From contig CANGUS010000136.1 of assembly GCA_947457085.1 (NCBI GenBank), forward strand, positions 1-5,458: DNA of 5,458 nucleotides, written 5' to 3'. Each line of letters begins with the position of its first letter. Within the stretch, counting starts at the first letter, position 1. Position numbers and translations under genes: made by a program. The notes below the pieces were generated by a model. It had not been told where the DNA came from. It was given only the letters and a program-made list of their open reading frames with translations, and ran no database searches. Origin of the DNA: Bacteroidota bacterium. Lineage in GTDB: Bacteria > Bacteroidota > Bacteroidia > Chitinophagales > Chitinophagaceae. Positions 1 through 5,056 of this stretch are shown here, in pieces.

Positions 1-79
1 ATCGCATAGCTATGTGGAAAAAATATGGTTATCAAATTATCTAAAATCGTAGGGCAGCTAACAACTGATATCTAGCAAA

Positions 80-136
80 ATGACTCCAATAGAAAAATTA
101 AATTAAATTTTTGATCATCGAATCCGACTAGGCATT
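80..136 (+). pseudogene. Interrupted N-terminus of the winged-helix regulator
   Basis: An ATG at 80 lies in the same frame as the regulator open from 137. It encodes MTPIEKLN, then TAA at 104-106, then IFDHRIRLGI running straight into the MSALMVNEDV that follows. The stretch on both sides of the stop looks like the usual first helix of this Bacteroidota winged-helix family, where a charged residue is expected at the stop position. One substitution (AAA or GAA to TAA) would explain it. Without the stop the protein would be 97 residues, the normal family size. It may be a true nonsense mutation, a sequencing error, or a site where translation restarts at 137. The stop is seen directly; the ancestral reading is inferred. 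Confidence 0.6.
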
Positions 137-373
137 ATGAGTGCTTTGATGGTAAATGAAGATGTAAATTTTAATTTTTTGAAACAATTATTAGAAGTTA
201 CAGATGGCAATTTAGCCTCGCATATGAAGCCTTTAGAAGAAAATAAATATGTAAAAATTTCTAAAAGTTTTATAGGCAAAAAAACCAATACAACCTATGC
301 GATTACTAAGTTAGGCGAAAAAGCATTTAGAGCGCATTTAACTGCTTTGGAAGAAATGATCAAAGGACTTTAG
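137..373 (+). CDS. Small winged-helix (MarR/ArsR-like) transcriptional regulator, N-terminally truncated
   Basis: This is a 78-residue DNA-binding protein of the small winged-helix type common in Bacteroidota, made of little more than the DNA-binding domain. Residues 12-20 form the helix before the turn. Residues 23-39 (DGNLASHMKPLEENKYV) are the recognition helix, with the family hallmark TDGNLASH. Residues 44-58 (SFIGKKTNTTYAITK) form the beta wing, and the last 20 residues are a helix likely used for dimerisation. The first helix, containing FDHRIRLGIMS, begins upstream of this start and is cut off by a TAA at 104-106, so the product from ATG 137 lacks part of its core and may be inactive. 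Its target is unknown; related genes often sit beside membrane-protein genes, but none is visible here. Its stop overlaps the end of the convergent epimerase gene by 4 bases. Confidence 0.65.
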   Translation: MSALMVNEDVNFNFLKQLLEVTDGNLASHMKPLEENKYVKISKSFIGKKTNTTYAITKLGEKAFRAHLTALEEMIKGL

Positions 374-1338
374 GAAATAAATTTTTTTCCTATTCTATCA
401 ATGGTCACTTCCATATTTTCATAATTAAAATCTGGAAATTGTTTTAAAAATTTCGAGTTGTCATAATTTGAAATTTGTTGAGCACTGTGCGCTGTTTCCT
501 TTGTTATGGTTGCCACTTTGCCGCTTAGTATACTTTTTAAAAATGCTAAACGCCAAACCAATTCTGTTAACCATGTTGCCGCAAATCGATAAGGAGGTTT
601 TTTATTCATAGACACAGCCATCAATGTAAATATTTCTTTGAAAGAAAAATTACCAGCACTTAAAATAAATCGTTCATTATTAACATCACTATGCATTAAT
701 AATATCATTGCTTTCACCACATCTTTTACATCTACCCAAGCCGTTTTTCCATTGGTGTAATACGGAAATTCATCATGTACAATTTTAAATAAATTACTGC
801 TACTCCTATCCCAATTCCCTTCTCCCAAAACGACGGCAGGATTTACAATCGCAGCATTTAATCCTTCTCCAATTCCTCTAAATACTTCCATTTCGCTAAA
901 AAATTTACTTTCAGAATAAGTAGAAATATTTTTATCTTTAATCCATTCCGTTTTTTCTGTAATTAAACCTCCATCTTCTTTTCCAATAGCAGCAATTGAA
1001 CTTACATGAATGAATTTTTGAATATTTTTTTCAATTGAAAAATTAACCACATTAGCGGTTCCCTCAATATTTACTTCTTTCATTTTGTCATGTAAACGAT
1101 GGTCGTAGCTAACCATGGCAGCACAATGATATACTTGAGTAATGGATGCAAATGCCTTCTCTAATGAAATTATATCTAACACATCACATTGAAACCATTC
1201 AATATTTTTTTCAATAGTGTTGTCAAGAAATTTTGGAATGGATGAATAATATAGGGCTCTGATAGGAACATCCTCTTCACTTAATTGTTTAATTAAATGA
1301 AGACCTATTAATCCTGAAGCACCCGTAACCAATATCAT
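370..1338 (-). CDS. NAD(P)-dependent epimerase/dehydratase, extended SDR family
   Basis: This 322-residue oxidoreductase has a Rossmann fold at its N-terminus. The dinucleotide-binding motif TGASGLIG is at residues 5-12, a conserved HCAA follows beta-4 at 71-74, SS is at 113-114, and the catalytic YxxxK is Y141 and K145 (YSESK). It resembles the dihydroflavonol-reductase-like group of extended SDRs acting on sugars or other alcohols and ketones; the substrate cannot be read from the sequence. I chose the ATG at 1338 because it puts the glycine motif at the N-terminus, as in the family. The frame stays open to a TTG at 1386, but that lies in the loop of the preceding terminator and would add an unlikely hydrophobic leader. 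A TATTTTTA box lies 4 bases before the ATG. The stop overlaps the convergent regulator's stop in the shared TTAG. Confidence 0.9.
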   Translation of the reverse strand: MILVTGASGLIGLHLIKQLSEEDVPIRALYYSSIPKFLDNTIEKNIEWFQCDVLDIISLEKAFASITQVYHCAAMVSYDHRLHDKMKEVNIEGTANVVNFSIEKNIQKFIHVSSIAAIGKEDGGLITEKTEWIKDKNISTYSESKFFSEMEVFRGIGEGLNAAIVNPAVVLGEGNWDRSSSNLFKIVHDEFPYYTNGKTAWVDVKDVVKAMILLMHSDVNNERFILSAGNFSFKEIFTLMAVSMNKKPPYRFAATWLTELVWRLAFLKSILSGKVATITKETAHSAQQISNYDNSKFLKQFPDFNYENMEVTIDRIGKKFIS

Positions 1339-1342
1339 GTTG

Positions 1343-1350
1343 TAAAAATA
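1343..1350 (-). promoter_or_regulatory. Possible -7 box of the epimerase gene
   Basis: On the minus strand this reads TATTTTTA, one mismatch from the Bacteroidota -7 consensus TAnnTTTG. It is followed by CAAC and then the ATG of the epimerase, the same 4-base spacing seen at pheS, the DUF502 gene and the ubiA-family gene. No TTTG is found at the expected -33 position. The terminator just upstream makes a separate promoter for this gene likely. Transcription from here would start at or next to the ATG. Confidence 0.4.
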
Positions 1351-1368
1351 GAGTGCTTTTGTGTAAAT

Positions 1369-1398
1369 AAAAAAAAACACCAACAAGAGTTGGTGTTT
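1369..1398 (-). terminator. Rho-independent terminator of the DUF5679-like gene
   Basis: A perfect 10-bp stem (plus-strand AAACACCAAC at 1375-1384 and GTTGGTGTTT at 1389-1398) closes a 4-base loop at 1385-1388. On the minus strand it is followed by an uninterrupted T run (plus-strand A at 1369-1374) and then more T-rich sequence. It begins about 20 bases after the stop of the DUF5679-like gene and before the epimerase start, so it separates the two transcripts. The other side also has a T-rich stretch (1402-1408), but no gene points into it from that direction. Confidence 0.85.
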
Positions 1399-1418
1399 AC
1401 TATTTTTTAGGGGAAAAA

Positions 1419-1616
1419 TTAGCCCATTTTAGCATGACCAGCTTTTACTGCTGCTTCTGCATTTGCTTTTGAAAGCATAGTTGTCATTTTGTTGCCTTTA
1501 CCATCATTCCCTTGAGCCATATAACCACCTCTAGAAGTTTGAGTAATAATTGCATCTTTCATTAAAACATTTTTCTCTTTAGTTTTCATGCAATATGCAT
1601 GGATTTCATTTGCCAT
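1419..1616 (-). CDS. Small DUF5679-like protein with degenerate zinc-ribbon
   Basis: This is a 65-residue soluble protein with no signal peptide or membrane segment. Residues 8-44, from YCMKTKEK through GGYMAQGNDGKGNKM, line up by eye with DUF5679, a tiny zinc-ribbon-like family of unknown function of the form YCxKCKxK...GxPAxxGxCPxCGxKM. Only the first cysteine (C9) remains: the second has become T12, and the CPxCG knuckle has become NDGKG (37-41), so zinc binding is unlikely. The C-terminus (49-63, SKANAEAAVKAGHAK) looks like a short amphipathic helix. The gene is followed closely by a strong terminator and lies 53 bases after pheS, so it could be expressed from its own weak promoter or by read-through from pheS. 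The family match is from memory of the pattern; the function is unknown. Confidence 0.75.
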   Translation of the reverse strand: MANEIHAYCMKTKEKNVLMKDAIITQTSRGGYMAQGNDGKGNKMTTMLSKANAEAAVKAGHAKMG

Positions 1617-1642
1617 ATTATTAATAATTTTTATTGTTTGAG

Positions 1643-1674
1643 TAAATATAATACTAAAATTGATATTTTTTAAA
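1643..1674 (-). promoter_or_regulatory. Possible promoter of the DUF5679-like gene
   Basis: On the minus strand TTTA (1674-1671) is followed after exactly 20 bases by TATATTTA (1650-1643). Each differs from the Bacteroidota -33 TTTG and -7 TAnnTTTG consensus only in its last base. The spacing equals that of the better promoters before dnaX and the ubiA-family gene. It would give a leader of roughly 20-25 bases. The sequence is AT-rich, so a chance match is quite possible. Confidence 0.3.
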
Positions 1675-2698
1675 TAACTCCTTTAAATTGTGCTAAAAAG
1701 CGAACATCATTTTCTGATAATATTCGAATATCTTTTATGCCATATTGCATCATTGTTGTTCTTTCTACTCCCATTCCAAAGGCAAATCCATTGTATTTTT
1801 CAGGATCAATGCCACAATTAGTAAGTACATTCGGGTGCACCATGCCACACCCTAAAATTTCTACCCAACCTATGTTTTTGCAAACATTACAGCCCTTACT
1901 GTCACAAATAAAACAACTTACATCCATTTCTGCACTCGGCTCTGTAAATGGAAAATAAGATGGGCGGAATCGAACTTGTACATCCCCTCCAAACATTTCT
2001 TTTACAAAATGATACAATGTTTGTTTTAAATCCGCAAAGGAAACATGCTCATCAATATAAAGTCCTTCAATTTGATGAAAAAAACAATGTGCACGAGCCG
2101 AAATAGTTTCATTTCGATAAACTCGACCAGGAAAAATTTGTCGAATCGGTAGTTTACCTTCTTTCATCGCCCGAACTTGAACACTGCTTGTATGCGTTCT
2201 TAACAACCAATCGGGTTCTTTAGAAATATAAAAGGTATCCTGCATATCTCTTGCAGGATGATTTTCAGGTAAATTAAGTGCGTTGAAATTATGCCAATCA
2301 TCTTCAATTTCAGGCCCTTCTGCAACACTAAATCCTATTTTTTCAAAAATAGAAATCATTTTATTCATTGTTAATTGAATAGGATGTCGAGCGCCTAATT
2401 CAGCAGGATAGGAAGGTAGAGAAAAATCAACGGAAGATGTTTGGTCATTACTTTCTGTAGTTGAATCTTTAAATTCATTGTATTTTGTTTCAGCAAAAAC
2501 TTTGAATTCATTCATTTTTAGCCCAAAATCCTTCTTCAATTCAGAAGAAACATTTTTCATTTCACCCATTAATTCTTTTACCAAACCTTTGGTTCCTAAA
2601 AAACGTATTCGGTATTTTTCTAAATCTTCTTGATTTTGAATTGCTGCTTCACGAATTTCGTTTTTAAGCGCTTCAATTTTATCCAATATATGTTGCAT
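1670..2698 (-). CDS. pheS: Phenylalanine--tRNA ligase alpha subunit
   Basis: This is the catalytic alpha subunit of the alpha2-beta2 class IIc enzyme that charges tRNA-Phe with phenylalanine in the cytoplasm. At 342 residues it is full length. Residues 1-90 form the N-terminal coiled coil that contacts tRNA, including RFLGTKG (32-38). Motif 1 starts at HPIQ (105), with GPEIEDDWHNF following at 128-138. Motif 2 is GRVYRNE through FHQIEGL (191-213). The active-site strand FRPSYFPFTEPS is at 244-255, and motif 3 is GFAFGMGVER at 304-313. Cysteines 262, 265, 270 and 273 form two CxxC pairs, a probable zinc-binding insertion usual in Bacteroidota PheS. The beta subunit gene pheT is not in the window, in line with split pheS and pheT loci in this phylum. 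A TATATTTG box lies 4 bases before the ATG, so pheS probably has its own promoter. Confidence 0.98.
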   Translation of the reverse strand: MQHILDKIEALKNEIREAAIQNQEDLEKYRIRFLGTKGLVKELMGEMKNVSSELKKDFGLKMNEFKVFAETKYNEFKDSTTESNDQTSSVDFSLPSYPAELGARHPIQLTMNKMISIFEKIGFSVAEGPEIEDDWHNFNALNLPENHPARDMQDTFYISKEPDWLLRTHTSSVQVRAMKEGKLPIRQIFPGRVYRNETISARAHCFFHQIEGLYIDEHVSFADLKQTLYHFVKEMFGGDVQVRFRPSYFPFTEPSAEMDVSCFICDSKGCNVCKNIGWVEILGCGMVHPNVLTNCGIDPEKYNGFAFGMGVERTTMMQYGIKDIRILSENDVRFLAQFKGVI

Positions 2699-2702
2699 TC
2701 AG

Positions 2703-2710
2703 CAAATATA
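2703..2710 (-). promoter_or_regulatory. -7 promoter box of pheS
   Basis: On the minus strand this reads TATATTTG, a perfect TAnnTTTG match, followed by CTGA and the pheS ATG. No TTG is visible at the expected -33 distance, so it is a half-match. If used, transcription starts at or beside the ATG and the mRNA is leaderless or nearly so. Confidence 0.55.
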
Positions 2711-2737
2711 ATTCAGTACGTTGAAAAAAAGGTAAGA

Positions 2738-2962
2738 TTAGAATTTTGTTCCTCTGTAATTAATATCTGAAATGTAAGCTTCTTTATTTTTCTTATTTTT
2801 TTGAGGAGGATAAATTGGTTTCGCTAAATTGATAAAAAAAGAAAGGGATGCACCAATACTTAAAAAGGCTATTTGTATGAAATATTTTTTTTCTAAATTA
2901 AGATATAAAATACCAATGATGCATAATGAGAATAGGATTGTAGTGAGAATTCTGGTCTTCAT
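2738..2962 (-). CDS. Small hypothetical membrane protein, two transmembrane helices
   Basis: This is a 74-residue protein of unknown function. Two hydrophobic helices (about residues 5-23 and 27-47) are joined by a short turn with NLEKK, so both ends probably face the same side. By the positive-inside rule the lysine-rich tail (QKNKKNKEAY, 54-63) should be cytoplasmic. The window shows no enzyme motif. The gene ends 39 bases before pheS on the same strand and could be co-transcribed with it, although pheS appears to have its own -7 box. A plausible promoter lies upstream at 2997-3023. No longer frame competes here, and the hydrophobic pattern is coherent, so I take it as a real gene. Confidence 0.7.
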   Translation of the reverse strand: MKTRILTTILFSLCIIGILYLNLEKKYFIQIAFLSIGASLSFFINLAKPIYPPQKNKKNKEAYISDINYRGTKF

Positions 2963-2996
2963 GTGTGAAATAAATCTGTGGTTATATATGTTAATG

Positions 2997-3023
2997 CAAA
3001 AATAATAAAAAAATTAGTACAAA
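2997..3023 (-). promoter_or_regulatory. Probable promoter of the small membrane protein gene
   Basis: On the minus strand TTTG (3023-3020) is followed after 15 bases by TATTTTTG (3004-2997), a perfect TAnnTTTG. The spacer is shorter than the usual 17-23. The predicted start of transcription leaves a leader of about 25-30 bases before the ATG at 2962, unlike the neighbouring near-leaderless genes. Confidence 0.45.
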
Positions 3024-3053
3024 AATCATGCTAGATAGTAAATTTTATGAATT

Positions 3054-3061
3054 TATATTTG
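3054..3061 (+). promoter_or_regulatory. -7 promoter box of the DUF502 gene
   Basis: This reads TATATTTG, a perfect TAnnTTTG match, followed by CAAC and the ATG at 3066. No TTG is found at a -33 distance. Its position implies a leaderless or nearly leaderless transcript, as at pheS. Confidence 0.55.
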
Positions 3062-3065
3062 CAAC

Positions 3066-3665
3066 ATGCGAAAAATAGCGGCTCTTTTCTTGCGATATTT
3101 CCTTCAAGGGTTAATTATCATTTCTCCTATTGCCATTACCGCTTGGGCTGCATATTCAATATTTGATTTTATAGATACTAAAATACCATCCATGCCAAGG
3201 GGGGTAGGATTTGTAATTATCATTTCCTCTTTGATTGTGATTGGATGGTTGGGTAGCACTTTTCTTATTTGGAAATTATTAATCAATTTTTTTGACACTA
3301 TTTTAGAAAGAACCCCTTTTCTAAAATTTATTTATACGTCTGTTAAAGATGTGGTTGAAAGTTTTATGGGTGATAAAAAGAAATTTACTAAACCAGTTTT
3401 AGTAAAAGTTCGAACGAATCCTGAAATTTTTCAAATTGGTTTCATTACTCAAAATGATTTGTCGAAATTAAATCTGGCTGGAAAAGTTGCCGTTTATTTA
3501 CCCCATTCTTATGCAGTCAGTGGATTTTTATTTATAGTAGATATTGAAAATATTCAACCCTTAGATATTCATCCTTCCGATGCTATGAAAATGGCTGTAA
3601 GTGGCGGTGTTGCTGGTTTAGATATGGTTGAAAATAATCCCCAAGATAAAAATACTAAAAACTAG
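3066..3665 (+). CDS. DUF502 family membrane protein
   Basis: This 199-residue inner-membrane protein belongs to the DUF502 family, widespread in bacteria and without a settled function. Two transmembrane helices lie near residues 11-34 (including GLIIISPIAITAW, the family's conserved first helix) and 46-69. The segment FFDTILERTPFLKFIYTSVKDV (75-96) carries the conserved P-x4-IY motif, and the C-terminal domain has the typical YLPHSYAVSG (144-153), PSDAMKMAVSGG (170-181) and a short polar tail. The family's usual length is about 200 residues, so it appears complete. It starts divergently from the small membrane protein and ends within the 3' end of ruvX, overlapping it by 11 bases tail to tail. 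It has no same-strand neighbour, so it is probably a single-gene transcript. Confidence 0.92.
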   Translation: MRKIAALFLRYFLQGLIIISPIAITAWAAYSIFDFIDTKIPSMPRGVGFVIIISSLIVIGWLGSTFLIWKLLINFFDTILERTPFLKFIYTSVKDVVESFMGDKKKFTKPVLVKVRTNPEIFQIGFITQNDLSKLNLAGKVAVYLPHSYAVSGFLFIVDIENIQPLDIHPSDAMKMAVSGGVAGLDMVENNPQDKNTKN

Positions 3666-4065
3666 ACATATACCCTTGTAAGATAATGGTTGCGCTAATT
3701 TCGTCTACCAGCGCTTTATTTTGTCTGTCTTTTTTTTTCATTCCACTATCTATCATTGTTTGAAATGCCATTTTAGAAGTGAAACGTTCATCTACTATTT
3801 TAATAGGAATAGAAGGAATTTCTCTTTGAAATGCTTCAATAAATTTTTCAACGAATGGGGTTGCATCGGTTGCTTCGTTTCGTAAATTTTTAGGCATGCC
3901 TATTAATACTAATTCTACAATTTCTTCTGTAAAATACTTTTTTAAAAATTGCATCAATTTGCCAGTTTCAACAGTGGTTAATCCACTCGCAATAATTTGC
4001 ATTGGATCAGAAACTGCAATACCTGTTCTTTTTATTCCATAATCAATTGCTAGTAATCGGGGCAT
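3655..4065 (-). CDS. ruvX: RuvX/YqgF pre-16S rRNA nuclease
   Basis: This is a 136-residue RNase H-fold nuclease of the YqgF/RuvX family, which trims the 5' end of pre-16S rRNA; it was earlier called a putative Holliday junction resolvase. The N-terminal AIDYGIKRTGIAVSD (6-20) carries the catalytic D8 and conserved K12 and R13. IGMPKNLRNEAT is at 55-66, VDERFTS (91-97) supplies E93, and VDEISATIILQ (120-130) supplies D121, so all three acidic active-site positions are present. The length matches the family. It starts 9 bases after the ubiA-family stop, so the two are very likely one operon and ruvX depends on that upstream promoter. Its last 11 bases overlap the convergent DUF502 gene. Confidence 0.95.
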   Translation of the reverse strand: MPRLLAIDYGIKRTGIAVSDPMQIIASGLTTVETGKLMQFLKKYFTEEIVELVLIGMPKNLRNEATDATPFVEKFIEAFQREIPSIPIKIVDERFTSKMAFQTMIDSGMKKKDRQNKALVDEISATIILQGYMSSF

Positions 4066-4074
4066 AATTTAAAT

Positions 4075-4944
4075 TTATTGCATAAACAAAGCAACAATCA
4101 CAAAGATAGCAAACACAACGCTAGCTATGCCATTTGTAGTTGCAAATGCCATATTTACTTTACTGATGTCATTTGGTTTTACCAACGTATGTTGATATAT
4201 TAATAAACCTATAAATACGATGGCACCCATCCAATATATGAAATTAAAACTTCCTATAAAACCAATTGCCAAAACAATAATTGCTGTAATGAAATGCAAT
4301 AAAATAGACACTACCAATGCATTTTTTCGACCTAATAATGTAGGTATGGAATTTAATTGATGTTCTTTATCAAAATCTTCATCTTGTAAAGCATATAATA
4401 TATCAAAGCCACTTACCCAGGTTAATACCACAAATGAAAATAATATTGGCAACAAATCAAAAAAGCCGGTAACGGCCAAATAGGCACCAATAGGAGCTAG
4501 TGATAATCCCACACCCAAAACTATATGACACAATGCAGTGAAGCGTTTGGTATAACTATAAAATAATATGGTAAATAATGCTACCGGTGATAAATACAAA
4601 CAGATATTATTAATAAAAAATGTAGTCGCAATAAATAAAACCCCATTAACAATTACAAATAATAATGCATTTTCTTTTTTAATAATGCCTGCAGGTATTT
4701 CTCTAACTGCTGTTCTTGGATTCAGTTTGTCAAATTTTTCATCGATGTAACGATTAAAAGCCATGGCAGCGCTTCTGGCAAAAATCATGCATAAGATGAT
4801 GGCAATAAAAATCTTCCAATCAAACGCTTTATTTTCATAAACCACCGCCAAAGAAAAGCCTATTAAAGCAAACGGCATAGCAAATATGGTATGGCTAAAT
4901 TTTACTAATGATAAATAATTTGAAAAAGATTTGAATAATTTCAC
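4075..4944 (-). CDS. mqnP: UbiA-family polyprenyltransferase, probably MqnP (menaquinone synthesis)
   Basis: This 289-residue integral membrane protein attaches a polyprenyl chain to an aromatic acceptor. It has about eight to nine hydrophobic helices and both aspartate-rich motifs: NRYIDEKFD (64-72; N64, D68, D72) and LQDEDFD (186-192; D188, D192). These bind the prenyl diphosphate through Mg2+. The N-terminal KFSHTIFAMPFALIGF (15-30) and RSAAMAFNRYID with NPRTAVREIPAG (57-86) fit the subgroup annotated as putative 4-hydroxybenzoate polyprenyltransferase, which includes MqnP of the futalosine route. Bacteroidota use menaquinone, so MqnP is likelier than true UbiA; it lacks the NDYFD look of MenA. 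The start is GTG at 4944, chosen because it precedes the conserved N-terminus and the next ATG would remove it. ruvX follows 9 bases after the stop. Confidence 0.85.
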   Translation of the reverse strand: MKLFKSFSNYLSLVKFSHTIFAMPFALIGFSLAVVYENKAFDWKIFIAIILCMIFARSAAMAFNRYIDEKFDKLNPRTAVREIPAGIIKKENALLFVIVNGVLFIATTFFINNICLYLSPVALFTILFYSYTKRFTALCHIVLGVGLSLAPIGAYLAVTGFFDLLPILFSFVVLTWVSGFDILYALQDEDFDKEHQLNSIPTLLGRKNALVVSILLHFITAIIVLAIGFIGSFNFIYWMGAIVFIGLLIYQHTLVKPNDISKVNMAFATTNGIASVVFAIFVIVALFMQ

Positions 4945-4948
4945 TTTA

Positions 4949-4980
4949 CAAAGATTGAACGCTTTTAGGAATTATTCAAA
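4949..4980 (-). promoter_or_regulatory. Promoter of the ubiA-family gene and ruvX
   Basis: On the minus strand TTTG (4980-4977) is followed after 20 bases by AATCTTTG (4956-4949), one mismatch from TAnnTTTG, then TAAA and the GTG start. Both boxes and the spacing fit the Bacteroidota consensus. The transcript would be leaderless or nearly so. Confidence 0.65.
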
Positions 4981-5017
4981 TTAAAAATGAAAGTTTATGA
5001 ATTGACGTATTAATTCA

Positions 5018-5048
5018 TTGCCACATCCACAAATCAATATTATATTTG
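5018..5048 (+). promoter_or_regulatory. Promoter of dnaX
   Basis: TTG at 5018-5020, a 20-base spacer and TATATTTG at 5041-5048 match the Bacteroidota -33 and -7 boxes fully. The ATG lies 8 bases after the box, so the leader should be only a few bases long, and no Shine-Dalgarno sequence is present. It is the clearest promoter in the window and faces away from the ubiA-family promoter within a 112-base intergenic region. Confidence 0.75.
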
Positions 5049-5056
5049 CAGTCCCC

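Noticed and set aside
2..52. Possible tail of an upstream plus-strand gene (frames ending at 44 or 52)
   Set aside because: Only 14-17 codons are visible in either frame and neither is recognisable, so no gene can be supported.
261..273. PheS residues 262-273: two CxxC pairs as a novel zinc insertion (residue numbers, not bases)
   Set aside because: This double CxxC is a usual feature of Bacteroidota PheS proteins, so it is noted in the pheS entry but is not novel.
1339..1386. Extension of the epimerase to a TTG at 1386
   Set aside because: It adds 16 residues of hydrophobic leader before the Rossmann motif and starts in the loop of a terminator; the ATG at 1338 fits the family.
1617..1669. 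Terminator between pheS and the DUF5679-like gene
   Set aside because: The region is very AT-rich but shows no stable stem followed by a T run.
1737..1958. 73-residue plus-strand frame inside pheS
   Set aside because: It lies antisense to strongly conserved pheS motifs and has no recognisable protein features.
3104..3298. 64-residue minus-strand frame inside the DUF502 gene
   Set aside because: It is antisense to the transmembrane region of a clear family member; the frame is open by chance of codon composition.
4568..4750. 60-residue plus-strand frame inside the ubiA-family gene
   Set aside because: It is antisense to the first aspartate-rich region and has no promoter or family resemblance.
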